Source of the DNA: CAWCWN01 sp963799245
GTDB taxonomy: Bacteria; Chloroflexota; Ktedonobacteria; Ktedonobacterales; Ktedonobacteraceae
DNA: 64,000 nt
Direction: 5' to 3'
Assembly (NCBI GenBank): GCA_963799245.1
Contig: CAWCWN010000003.1
Coordinates: 1-64,000 of the forward strand
Under the pieces are notes generated by a model. It was given only the letters and a program-made list of their open reading frames with translations. It ran no database searches and was not told the DNA's origin. This document shows positions 1-8,541 of the stretch, piece by piece. Positions within the stretch are counted from its first letter, which is position 1. Each line of letters opens with the position of its first letter. Position numbers and translations under genes: made by a program.

Positions 1-478
1 GTGACGCCCGTAAGAGGCATTCACCGTAGTAGGATAACACCTCACTCCTGTGGGAAAGGAGTGTGCCCAACGTCTCACCTAGCAGACGAAAGACTGCTAA
101 GGACCATAGTATGACGCCGAAAAGGGAGAACGCAGATGCCATCACGTCTACGAGTCTCTCAGGGCAAGCTCGACATGGTGAAAGCTAGACTGCCTGAACC
201 CTAGAACCAAGCGGATTGCACGTGGTCGGGTGGGAAAGATGGTGACACCCACTCTCCACTGGACTGGGATGACTCCATGGCACATCTCAGTACCCACCCA
301 GGGGACGCAGCCCGAATAACGGCACAACAGTTCAAACGGGGCACCTACAATCGAGCGCATCTACCTGAATGCTAAACGGGGATGGTCCGAGTCTGAATGG
401 GAGGACCCAACGAAGGGGACTCGCTATGGCGCTAGCGCCTGAAAATCAGACCAGATCACGGAGCGCCCATAGTAGTCG

Positions 479-1213
479 GTGGAGTTACGATCCACCCACG
501 GAGTACAGGAAAGCTGTATGCAGGGCAAAGGGGCGCAGGTTTTCCCATTGCAAGAAAGAAATGAGGAGCACACAGTGCAACAACCAACGGTCCTCCTTGC
601 AATACTGAGCAAAATGGCCCAGAAGCCAGAAGTCCAGTTCGATAAACTGTTTCAAAAGCTCTCCAACGTCGAACTGTGGCTCCTGGCGTACCAAAGCATT
701 GCTCCCAAGCCGGGGAACATGACAGCCGGAGTGGATGGGAACACGATTGACAAAGCGGGACTCAGGCTCATCACAGAACTGATCGCTGATCTGAAAGCCT
801 CAAGGTATACACCTTGCCCGGCCCGCCGTGTCTACATTGCCAAAGCCAATGGCAAGCTTCGCCCGCTTGGTATACCCAGTTTCCGGGATAAGCTCCTCGA
901 AACCGTCCTGAAGCTCATTCTGGAAGCCATCTACGAACCGACCTTCTCCAACCACTCACATGGATTTCGACCGGAAAGGAGTTGTCACACGGCGTTAGAA
1001 CAGGTCAAAAGGGAGATGACGGGCACACGATGGTGGGTAGAGGGAGACATCAAGGGATTCTTCGATCACGTGAACCATGAAACCTTAGTGAGGATACTGA
1101 GCAAGCGCATCACAGACAAACGCTTTCTGCACCTGATCGGTCAACTCCTGCAAGCTGGATACGTCGAGGATTGGAGGTACCATCAGACGTACTCAGGAGT
1201 TCCCCAGGGTGGA
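479..1213 (+). pseudogene. Group II intron reverse transcriptase, N-terminal half
   Basis: This is the 5' half of the intron-encoded protein. It covers the fingers and first palm motifs: GKLRPLGIPSFRDK, HGFRPERSCHTAL, and GDIKGFFDHVNH with the first catalytic aspartate. Homology stops at SGVPQGG; the next residues (NLTPPTMLQKKW) come from an inserted element. The likely true start is the ATG at 614 (MAQKPEVQ) rather than 479. The second half resumes in the same frame at 3233. The inserted length (about 2019 bp) is a multiple of three, so precise excision would restore PQGGVLSPLL. As it stands the protein lacks the YADD active site and should be inactive. Confidence 0.9.
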
Positions 1214-1222
1214 AATCTCACG

Positions 1223-1241
1223 CCTCCTACAATGTTGCAAA
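1223..1241 (+). repeat. Left 19-bp inverted repeat of the serine element
   Basis: CCTCCTACAATGTTGCAAA is the exact reverse complement of 3213-3231. It starts about 10 bp inside the left insertion junction. I infer that it is one arm of the integrase attachment site. Confidence 0.9.
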
Positions 1242-1300
1242 AAAAGTGGTAGAGTTCGAGTACCAGGAGGAAATCCCGCGTCACCGCCTTCGCGCAGCCT

Positions 1301-1588
1301 ATGGAGATGGTTTTCAAGGCGCACCACTACGGTGTCAGGTATCTAGCGAAGGCGCATTCCCGCCGGATGCTGGAACATGTGATGGACAAGCCACCCAAGC
1401 CCTCGCGATCCTTCCCCAAGACGTCCCCTGTAGTGGAGGTTCATGTCATGTTTGAACCCAGTCGTCTCGCTCAGCAATGTCTTCAGGATGCCTATGGTTG
1501 CCTCATCCCGACGGTGCGTCGGCGCCTGAACGCAGCACTACCCACTGTTAAACCAGAATTGCCTGGCGCAGAAAGGAATGCCCAATGA
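1301..1588 (+). CDS. Small protein coupled to the serine recombinase
   Basis: This ORF of 95 codons ends in ATGA, where its stop overlaps the recombinase start at 1585, an arrangement typical of translational coupling. It begins MEMVFKAHHYGVRYLAKAHSR and has a basic C-terminal half (PTVRRRLNA). I recognise no domain. Its place as the only other gene of the element suggests a helper role, such as a recombination directionality factor, but that is inference. The reading frame is open back to 1253, where an AGGAGG occurs at 1265-1270 without an obvious start codon after it, so the start is uncertain. Confidence 0.5.
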   Translation: MEMVFKAHHYGVRYLAKAHSRRMLEHVMDKPPKPSRSFPKTSPVVEVHVMFEPSRLAQQCLQDAYGCLIPTVRRRLNAALPTVKPELPGAERNAQ

Positions 1589-3399
1589 AGCCGACGCAAG
1601 TGGCTCTGTACGCCCGTGTCTCCTCAGACCAACAGAACGAAGCGCGAACGATTGAAAGCCAGGTGGCTGATCTGCGAACCCGTATTGCCGCAGCAGGAGT
1701 GGCACTGCCCTCGGAACTGGAGTTTGTAGACAACGGCTACAGTGGGGCCACCCTCATTCGTCCAGCCCTGGAACGCCTGCGTGATGTCGCGGCGGCAGGG
1801 GGCATTGATCAGGTGTATGTGCATTGCCCTGATCGGCTCGCCCGCAATTACGCTCATCAGGTGCTCTTGCTGGAAGAGTTCATCCGAGCAGGGGTCGAGG
1901 TCATTTTTCTCAACCGAGAAGTCGGGCAGACTCCGGAAGATCAGCTCCTGCTCCAGGTCCAAGGCATGATCGCGGAGTACGAGCGGGCGAAAATCCTGGA
2001 GCGGAGCCGACGAGGGAAACGGCACGCGGCTCAGGTGGGAAGGGTGAGTGTGCTCTCTTGTGCCCCGTATGGCTACCGGTATGTCAGCACCAACGATGGG
2101 GCAGGGGAGGCCCGCTTCGAAATCGTGCTGGAAGAAGCGCGTGTGGTCCGCCAGATCTTTGAGTGGGTCGGGCGAGATCGCTCCTCGATTGGCGAGGTGG
2201 TGCGCCGCTTGAATGCCGCCCAGGAGCAGACCCGGACGGGGAAGACGGTCTGGGATCGTGCGACCGTTTGGGGCATCCTCAAAAATCCAGCCTACAAGGG
2301 CGAAGCCGCGTTTGGCAAAACCGCTGTGGAGCCCCTTCGGCCACGCTTGCGTGCCCAGCGCAGCCGGAGTTTGCAGCCGAAGAAGGCCTCCTCCGTCCAT
2401 GAGGTTCCGCCTGAGCAGTGGCTGCGTATTCCTGTGCCGCTCATCGTCGATCCAGCCTTGTTCGATGCCATTCAGGAGCAATTAGAAGAAAATCGCACAC
2501 GGGCGCGCGTATCCAAGCGGGGGGCACGCTACTTATTGCAGGGCTTGATTGTGTGTGCCTGTTGCGGGTATGCTTATTATGGAAAGCCCATCAGCCCGAG
2601 TGGACGCAAACATCATGAGCGTTCATATGCCTATTATCGCTGCATTGGCTCTGATGCCTATCGCTTTGGTGGGGTCAGGCTGTGCTGGAACAAGCAACTG
2701 CGCACCGATCTGGTGGATGAAACCGTTTGGGAGGAGGTCTGTCGGCTTCTAGAGCATCCAGAGCGACTGGAGCAGGAGTATCAGCGGCGTCTGCTGCAGG
2801 AGGAAAAGCCTCCCGATGCATTAAGGGACCTCGAAACACGGATGGGCCGCTTGCGGCAAGGGATTGCCAGGCTGATTGATAGCTACGCCGACGGATTGAT
2901 CGACAAAGAGGAGTTTGAACCCAGGATAGCACGTATGCGTGAACGCTTGAAGCACATCGAAGAACAAGCGCAACAGATCCAAGATGAAGCCAGCTTGGAG
3001 CGTGAGCTGACGCTGATCCTGGGTCGTCTTGATGAGTTTGCCTCACGCGTCCAACAGGGACTGCACGAAGCCGATTGGTCTACCCGCCGGGAGATCATTC
3101 GGGCGCTGGTCAAGCGCGTTGAGATCGGCCAGGAACAGGTTCGTGTGGTGTTCCGCGTGAATCCCCCACCTCCTTCCACTCCACAGGCTCCCTCTGAAAA
3201 AGATTCCCAAAGTTTGCAACATTGTAGGAGGGGTGCTGAGTCCCCTCCTGGCGAATATCTACCTGAACGAAATGGACCAAGCTATCAGTGCGAAAATGGC
3301 CACGTTCAACAAAGGGAAAGCCAGGAGGAGAAACAAGGACTACCATCAGGTCAGCCTGGAAGTGCAGAGGGCCAAGAGGAAGGCCCGGCAAACCGGTGA
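1585..3399 (+). CDS. Large serine recombinase (integrase/transposase)
   Basis: A site-specific recombinase of the large serine family that integrates and excises DNA through a 5'-phosphoserine intermediate. The N-terminal resolvase domain has YARVSSDQQ with catalytic Ser13 and the later motif DRLARN. A 'recombinase' domain follows (GIGEVVRRLN-like region, WDRATVWGILKNPAYKGEA), then a zinc ribbon (CACCGYAYYGKP ... YYRC) and a long coiled coil near residues 400-500. Length fits the family. No stop codon occurs before the element's right end: the last ~55 codons read out of frame through intron RT sequence to a TGA at 3397. In the free circle the C-terminus would differ. Start ATG 1585 overlaps the upstream stop. 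Confidence 0.93.
   Translation: MKPTQVALYARVSSDQQNEARTIESQVADLRTRIAAAGVALPSELEFVDNGYSGATLIRPALERLRDVAAAGGIDQVYVHCPDRLARNYAHQVLLLEEFIRAGVEVIFLNREVGQTPEDQLLLQVQGMIAEYERAKILERSRRGKRHAAQVGRVSVLSCAPYGYRYVSTNDGAGEARFEIVLEEARVVRQIFEWVGRDRSSIGEVVRRLNAAQEQTRTGKTVWDRATVWGILKNPAYKGEAAFGKTAVEPLRPRLRAQRSRSLQPKKASSVHEVPPEQWLRIPVPLIVDPALFDAIQEQLEENRTRARVSKRGARYLLQGLIVCACCGYAYYGKPISPSGRKHHERSYAYYRCIGSDAYRFGGVRLCWNKQLRTDLVDETVWEEVCRLLEHPERLEQEYQRRLLQEEKPPDALRDLETRMGRLRQGIARLIDSYADGLIDKEEFEPRIARMRERLKHIEEQAQQIQDEASLERELTLILGRLDEFASRVQQGLHEADWSTRREIIRALVKRVEIGQEQVRVVFRVNPPPPSTPQAPSEKDSQSLQHCRRGAESPPGEYLPERNGPSYQCENGHVQQRESQEEKQGLPSGQPGSAEGQEEGPANR
3213..3231 (+). repeat. Right 19-bp inverted repeat of the serine element
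   Basis: TTTGCAACATTGTAGGAGG is the exact reverse complement of 1223-1241. The RT coding sequence (GTG CTG AGT, for VLS) resumes two bases further right, so this repeat lies at the extreme right end. It also encodes the recombinase residues LQHCRR. Confidence 0.9.
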
Positions 3400-4483
3400 T
3401 TGGACAGTGTACAAAGCCCTTCGCAAGAACATGCTGAGTACCCCATCTGGAGATCACCTGGACCTGGACTATCGACGACTCTTTTACACAAGGTATGCCG
3501 ATGACTTCTTGTTGGCAGTCATCGGAACCAAGGCCGAAGCGGTCGAACTGAAGGAGTGGCTAGAATGCTACCTCCGAGACGAACTCCAGTTGGAGCTATC
3601 AGCGGAAAAGACCCTGATTACCCATGCCCGAAAACGGGTACGGTTCGTGGGGTACGATATTACCCGGTGGAAGGGACGACGGATCGTGCGCATCCACACC
3701 AAACGCGGCCCCATCACCCGCCGTTCAGGGGCCTATCAGCTGCGACTCTTCATACCTCAGGACAAAATCAGTGCCTTTGCCAAAGCCTATGGAGATATCA
3801 GCAACTGGCACGGCAAGCACAGAAACCAACTGCTCAACCTCAGTGAACTGGAAATACTCCTCATCTACAATGCCGAAGTACGAGGGTTTCTGGGCTATTA
3901 CACCCTCGCTGATAACCTGACCCAAGAAGCACACAAAATCCTCTGGCTCACCACAGGCAGTTTCTTTCGCACCATCGCTGGAAAACGCCAGACGACCGTG
4001 AAAGAAGTCGCCAGGAGCCTGAAACGAGGACCAAGACGCTATGTGATGACGGTCAAACCAGAAGGCAAGCCGATCAGAGAGTATGAATTGCTCTCATCAA
4101 CCCGGCAACTGAAGAAAGGCATCATCAACTACCAGCAGCCAGACCTCAAACCAGCCGTACTGAAATACAAAAGTCGAACGGAACTGGGAACACGCCTGCT
4201 TGCACAACAGTGCGAATGGTGTGGAACCAGAGAAGGGATGATGGAAGTTCACCATGTACGCAAACTGGGGAACCTCACAGGGAAAGCTGCCTGGGAACGT
4301 CAGATGATGCAACGCCGACGCAAAACAATGGTGCTTTGCGTCCAGTGCCATGACGAATTACATGCGGGAAGGTTACAGGAAAGGAAGCGTTTGCACAGGG
4401 AAAACGGGCGAGCCGGCTACGCTGAAAGGTGTAAGGTCGGTTCTGAGGGGAGAGCAGTGAAACCTGGCGTAGCAATACGCTAA
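3233..4483 (+). pseudogene. Group II intron RT, C-terminal half with HNH
   Basis: This is the 3' half of the intron protein. It opens with VLSPLLANIYLNEMD, carries the second catalytic motif YADDFL (codons at 3494-3505), then the maturase/X region, and ends with an HNH endonuclease domain built from CEWCG (near 4210), MEVHHVRKLG and CVQCHDELH. The family uses the HNH domain to cut the second target strand during retrohoming. The GTG at 3233 is not a true start, because the serine element cut the gene here. About 150 bases of ribozyme domains V and VI follow, as expected. Confidence 0.9.
4410..4443 (+). ncRNA. Group II intron domain V
   Basis: GAGCCGGCTACGCTGAAAGG followed by TGTAAGGTCGGTTC folds into the hallmark 34-nt domain V hairpin with a GAAA tetraloop-like cap. 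A domain VI helix follows: GGGGAGAGC near 4446-4456 pairs with GGCTCTTACCCT near 4490-4501, with a bulged A as the likely branch point. Confidence 0.8.
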
Positions 4484-4517
4484 GGCGCACGGCTCTTACC
4501 CTGGCGAGAGTAGGGGT

Positions 4518-5642
4518 GTGTATTGGAGACCAATATATAACATTCTCGAAGGACACTTCGAGCTCTTGGTGGTCAACGCGCAACATATCAAAGCAGTACC
4601 GGGACGCAAGACCGATGTGCGCGATGCGGAATGGATTGCTGACCTGTTACAGCATGGTCTGCTCAAAGGGAGTTACATTCCATCGGCGCCACAACGGGAC
4701 CTGCGCGAACTTACCCGCTATCGTGTCAGCCTGGTGCAAGATCGAGCACGAGCCGAGAGTAGCCTCCAGAAGACGTTGGAGGATACCAACATTAAATTAG
4801 GCGATGTGGCAAGCGATATCATGGGCAAATCCGCACGCGCCATGTTAGAGGCCCTCCTGGCCGGGCAGAGCGATCCATCTCGGCTGGCGGACCTGGCACG
4901 TGGCAGAATGAAGGCGAAACGGGCCCAATTGGAAGAAGCCCTGGTCGGAACGGTGAAGGTCCATCATCGCTTCCTATTGACTGAAGAGTTGGTGCTCATC
5001 GATACCCTGGACGAAGCCATTGAACGGGTGAGCCGAGAAATCGAGCACCGCTTTGATCCTCTCCCCGATCCGCGCGAGGGGACAGAGAGCCAGGCTTCCC
5101 AGGTCAAGCAAGATCAGACGGCGCAGCCCGACGCTGATCGAGGGCGTGTGGAGCAACCACAAGACCTGCAAAGACTTTCCTGGAAAGATGCGGTGGTCTT
5201 GCTGGACAGCATCCCTGGCATCAACCAGCGGATCGCAGAAGGGATCCTGGCTGAGATTGGGATCGAGATGTCTCGCTTTCCGACTGCTGCTCACCTTGCC
5301 TCGTGGGCTGGCATGTGCCCAGACAGCAACGAGAGCGCAGGCAAACGGCTCTCAGGCAAGACCCGGAAAGGGAGCCCCTGGTTACGTCATCTGCTGGTAG
5401 AGGCTGCACACGCGGCCTCTCATACCAAGAACACGTATCTCTGCGCACTCTACCACCGCCTCAGGGCTCGCGCGGGGGCAAAGAAAGCGCTAATGGCTGT
5501 TGGGCATGCCATCCTGGTCATGATCTATCGTATGCTGGATCGCCACATCCCCTATCAAGAACTGGGAGGCAACTATTTTGATGAGCACGAGCGGCAAGCC
5601 GTTGAGAAACGACTGATCCGTCGCCTGGAGAAACTTGGTTGA
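4518..5642 (+). pseudogene. IS110-family recombinase, 3' exon
   Basis: IS110 recombinases move circular elements with a RuvC-like DEDD domain and a C-terminal serine domain guided by a bridge RNA. The visible part begins at VYWRPIYNILEG and includes VNAQHIKAVPGRKTDVRDAE of the DEDD domain, a coiled coil, and the C-terminal Transposase_20 region (GINQRIAEGILAEIG, HLASWAGMCP, NESAGKR). The N-terminal first acidic motif lies left of the group II intron, outside the window. The gene would be whole only after intron splicing, which the broken intron protein cannot support in cis. The stop codon sits directly on the junction with ISAs1 sequence, so there is practically no 3' non-coding end. Confidence 0.88.
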
Positions 5643-6305
5643 TTGCCTTTGACGGTCAAAACGGTCTCGGCCTGTTGCGCATGGATGACGCGCATGAAGT
5701 CGGTCTGAGTATGTAAGGCATCGGCGGTACAGACCCGATGCCGGATCGGCAAGGTGGGCAACACGGCTTGTGCCACCGGGATTTCGTTGGTTTTCTCGTC
5801 CACCCGCACTTGCCACAGCGTTTCCTGGCTGTGATGGGTACAGAACGCCAAGAGATGGGGAGCGGCCAGTTCGCCTGACCTGGCTCCCCGCACGGTCTTG
5901 CCATCCAACGCCAGCGGCTCATCAGCAGGAGCCACCAGGGTCGCTTGGATCCAGGTGCCCAGCACTTGCTCCAGGGCTGGCGCGTCCAACTAAGGTAAGA
6001 GTCGACGATAGAGCCAGCCACTGGGAGTCAGAAACAGTCGGGGGCCAAAGAGCTGGCGCAGTAAGTCCATCTGATCGCGGCACCATTGCGCCACCGCTTC
6101 GGTGTTATCGCAGTTGCACAACAAGCCCATCGCTAGACAAGTGAGTTAAGAACGGCAAATCAGAGCGTAAGCCGTGAGCCGAGCGCGGGTCAGGCACCGC
6201 ATCAAACACCTCGCAGAGGCTCCGCAAGCTGGCTTCGGCCAGCAAGATGTTCCGTTGCTCTTGGATCAGGGCGGGGAGGACACAACAGCGTGCGATACAA
6301 TACAT
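5643..6305 (-). pseudogene. ISAs1-family transposase, truncated and broken
   Basis: Read right to left, the gene starts at 6305 (MYCIARCCVLPALI, with AAGGAGAAG in front). After SDLPFL it needs a frameshift near 6130. An in-frame TAG interrupts it near 5991, just before LDAPALEQVLGTW. It then continues through LDGKTVRGAR, HLLAFCTHHSQETL and TADALHTQ to VLTVKGNQ, where the IS110 element cuts it. These are typical ISAs1 (DDE) motifs. The rest of the C-terminus should lie left of the IS110 copy, outside the window. It is dead by three independent lesions. Confidence 0.88.
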
Positions 6306-6492
6306 GAGGGACTTCTCCTTGAGTTAAGAGTGGAATGGATACCCTTAGCTTATCTCTCGTGAGAAGTCTCTCCTCTCAGCAATAATTCACAAGTCCTGGA
6401 AGCTACTCCTTGGAGGACTTGACGGCGAGCAGGAGTTCTGCTATGCTCTCGAATAGACGTTCTAGCAAGAGCAAGCAGCAAATGGGCGATGT
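6306..6492. other. Non-coding end of ISAs1 and start of tnpB element
   Basis: 187 bases hold the ribosome-binding site of the ISAs1 gene and presumably its left end and the left end of the tnpB element. I cannot place either boundary. A short pairing TCTC-GTGAGA near 6353-6362 could belong to an IS200/IS605-type left hairpin. Confidence 0.35.
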
Positions 6493-8128
6493 ATGAGCAA
6501 GAAGAGCCAGGCCGCAATAGAGCAGGGCAAAGAGACGAAGAAACGCACGCCGACCTTTCTGCTGGAATTGCCACTCCAGGTCAACGAGAGCCAGGCTGCC
6601 CGCCTGCGCGCGCATTTGGAAGCAGGCAGGCAGTTCTACAACGCCGTGCTCTCCGAAGGTCAGAAGCGCCTCCGTCAGATGCGGGCTGATTTCGGCGTGG
6701 CAATCGGCGCGTGCCATCCCCCGAGCACAGAAACAGGAACGTGCCAGAGCCTTTTCGACGCTGCGCGAGCAGTACAGATTTTCTGAGTATGGCTTGCATG
6801 AAGCAGCCAAACAGTTGCGTGTCTCCTGGATCGCTGAGCACCTCGACGCCGTCCTCGCCCAAACCCTGGCGACACGGGCCTATCGTGCCCTCAACCGCAT
6901 CTGCCTGGGCAAGGGCCACCGCGTGCGCTTCAAGAGTCGCGGGCGTGGCCTCTGCAGTCTCGAAAACAAGCGCAATGATACTGGGCTCCGTTTTGTGTTG
7001 CAAAAGCCGGAGGAAGGGCATCAGGGCTTTCTCATCTGGAAAGACGACCACCTCGCGGCACTCATCGACTGGGAGGATCCGGTGGTCAAGCACGGCTTAG
7101 ACCAGCGCATCAAATATGCCCGCCTGGTGCAACGCCGCGCCAGCAGCCCACACGCCAAAGGTGCCGATGCACTAGGGTTTCGCTACTCTGTCCAACTGGT
7201 CCTGGACGGGGTGCCGCACCACAAGCCGAAACACCCTGTAGGAAGCGACATCATTGGTGCAGACGTAGGCCCATCCACGATCGCGCTTTTTCCCCGAGAG
7301 GGAGAAGCGAGCCTCGCGGTGTTCTGCGAGGAACTGGCTCCCAACGCGAAGGCCATCCGCCGCTTGCAACGCCAGATGGACCGAAAGCGCCGCGCGGCCA
7401 ACCCGGAGCAGTACGACGAGCGCGGTCGCATCAAAAAACGAGCCGGCAACACGAAACGGGCCTGGAAACAGAGCAAGAACTACCAGAAGACCCGGCAGCG
7501 CAAAGCGACCAGAGAACGTAAGCTGGCAGCCCATCGCAAAAGCCTGCAGGGACGCAAAGTGCATGATATTGTGGCAGTAGGCAACACCATCATCATCGAA
7601 CAGCTTTCTTATAAGGCGTGGCAGAAGCAGTATGGACGAAGCGTCGGACTGCGAGCCCCAGGGATGTTTGTAGCACTTTTGAAGCGCACCGTTGCAAGCA
7701 CGGGCGGCACCCTGATCGAAGTCTCCCCACGCACAACGAAGCTCAGTCAGTTTTGTCACGGCTGCGGCAAGACGCTCAAAAAGCCGCTCTCCCTGCGCTT
7801 TCACCAGTGCCCGTGTGGCATTGGCCCGGTGCAGCGGGACCTCTACTCGGCGTTTCTGACCGCCTACCTTAATCCAAGACACCCTGAACCCTCGTGTGCC
7901 CAGTATGTTGTTCCTTGGGAAGGTGCGGAAGCGCGCCTGCAGGCCGCACACGAGCGAGTGCAACAACGCGCGAGAGAGGGGCAATGCTTGCCCCGAAGCC
8001 TGGGCTGTGCGCAGGCCGGAGCGCGTCGGCCTAGCAGTCCGAGTCAACCCACACAAGAGTCAGCTTTCTTCCTCACACAAGGCAGGCTGAAAGCGTGGAA
8101 GGACGGCTCAGAACCCCCGCTGCTTTAG
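6493..8128 (+). pseudogene. tnpB: TnpB RNA-guided nuclease, frameshifted
   Basis: TnpB proteins are RNA-guided RuvC nucleases carried by IS200/IS605 elements. The N-terminal part lies in one frame from 6493 (MSKKSQAAIEQGKE ... QRLRQMRAD-like). A single-base shift near 6690-6706 moves the rest into the frame of ARAIPRAQKQERARAF and HEAAKQLRVSW. The RuvC residues are present: GADVGPSTIAL (Asp), IIIEQLSYK (Glu), and QRDLYSAFLTAY (Asp). The zinc ribbon is CHGCGK ... CPCG. No tnpA is nearby. The protein is intact except for the one frameshift, so sequencing error or very recent decay is possible. The stop codon lies within the terminal hairpin. Confidence 0.88.
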
Positions 8129-8145
8129 CACGGGGAGCTTTCAGT
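7950..8145 (+). ncRNA. Possible omega RNA and right end of tnpB element
   Basis: In IS200/IS605 elements the guide RNA scaffold overlaps the 3' end of tnpB and ends at the right-end hairpin. Here GAACCCCCGCTGCTTTAGCA followed by CGGGGAGCTTTCAG (8111-8144) matches the usual conserved end hairpin (CCCC/GGGG stem, TTTA loop). The guide would begin at about 8145. The 5' limit is a guess from the known size of such RNAs. Confidence 0.45.
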
Positions 8146-8205
8146 TAGACGCTACAACGGGACAAGGGTGGTTCCGATCGATCTACACATAAAGGACGTC
8201 GAGAA

Positions 8206-8484
8206 ATGGATCTGGCAGTTATACGCTACGTGGTCTTGGTCGTTGCGGCCCTCATTCTTATCTGGACCATCCTGGAGATGCGCTGGAGACTACTGCGCAA
8301 AAGCAGGACACGTAGGGTGGGTACGTGGATCGATTTTGAGACCTCAACCGCCTACCCTGCGGACGAAAGGCCCTTAGCAATAGAAGATGAAGATGCCGCT
8401 GCCCCCGATGCCGAAGCCAGGCAGGACCTCCACGCGCGCGCGCAGCAAAATGGCCATTACTCGAGAAGTAAAAAAACGCTCTAA
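8206..8484 (+). CDS. Small single-span membrane protein
   Basis: A 92-residue protein with one N-terminal membrane segment (residues about 4-23, AVIRYVVLVVAALILIW), a basic cytoplasmic stretch (RWRLLRKSRTRR) and an acidic tail (IEDEDAAAPDAEA). A weak ribosome-binding site (AAGGACG) lies in front of the ATG. I do not recognise a family. It stands alone between the tnpB element and the convergent SIS-domain gene. Confidence 0.6.
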   Translation: MDLAVIRYVVLVVAALILIWTILEMRWRLLRKSRTRRVGTWIDFETSTAYPADERPLAIEDEDAAAPDAEARQDLHARAQQNGHYSRSKKTL

Positions 8485-8541
8485 CCTCACTCTTTCGCGT
8501 AATCAGCTGGCAGGAGAAGGGATGCAGGCGGGCGTGGCGCT

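Larger units (their letters stand above)
1213..3232 (+). mobile_element. Serine-recombinase element inside the intron RT gene
   Basis: About 2.02 kb interrupts the RT gene exactly between the codons for PQGG and VLSPLL. The element has 19-bp perfect inverted repeats near its ends (1223-1241 and 3213-3231), a small ORF and a 604-codon large serine recombinase gene, and no other cargo. Joining the two ends in a circle would bring the repeats together around about 10 bp, giving an attP-like site of about 50 bp, the size known for large serine integrases. The host site has an imperfect dyad (AGGAG..CCCCAG and CTGAG..CTCCT), as attB sites do. Boundaries are uncertain by a few bases because GG is shared at both ends. 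Confidence 0.85.
1..4505 (+). mobile_element. Group II intron with RT/HNH protein, interrupted
   Basis: The segment begins with GTGACGCCCG, which resembles the GUGYG start of group II introns, and ends just after a clear domain V at 4410-4443. It encodes a split intron protein (reverse transcriptase, maturase region, HNH endonuclease). The 3' exon is an IS110 recombinase gene that resumes near 4506-4518 at the family motif GVYWRP. The first ~470 bases are non-coding ribozyme domains. The 5' exon lies left of the window, so the exact 5' boundary is uncertain. A 2.0-kb serine-recombinase element at about 1213-3232 interrupts the intron protein; without it the intron would be about 2.5 kb, a normal size. 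Confidence 0.85.

Noticed and set aside
1624..2481. Long minus-strand ORF (285 codons) opposite the serine recombinase
   Set aside because: It mirrors the recombinase coding sequence, shows no domain and has a composition expected of an antisense frame in GC-rich DNA.
7172..8056. Minus-strand ORF (294 codons) opposite tnpB
   Set aside because: The plus strand carries clear TnpB motifs throughout; the minus frame is a shadow.
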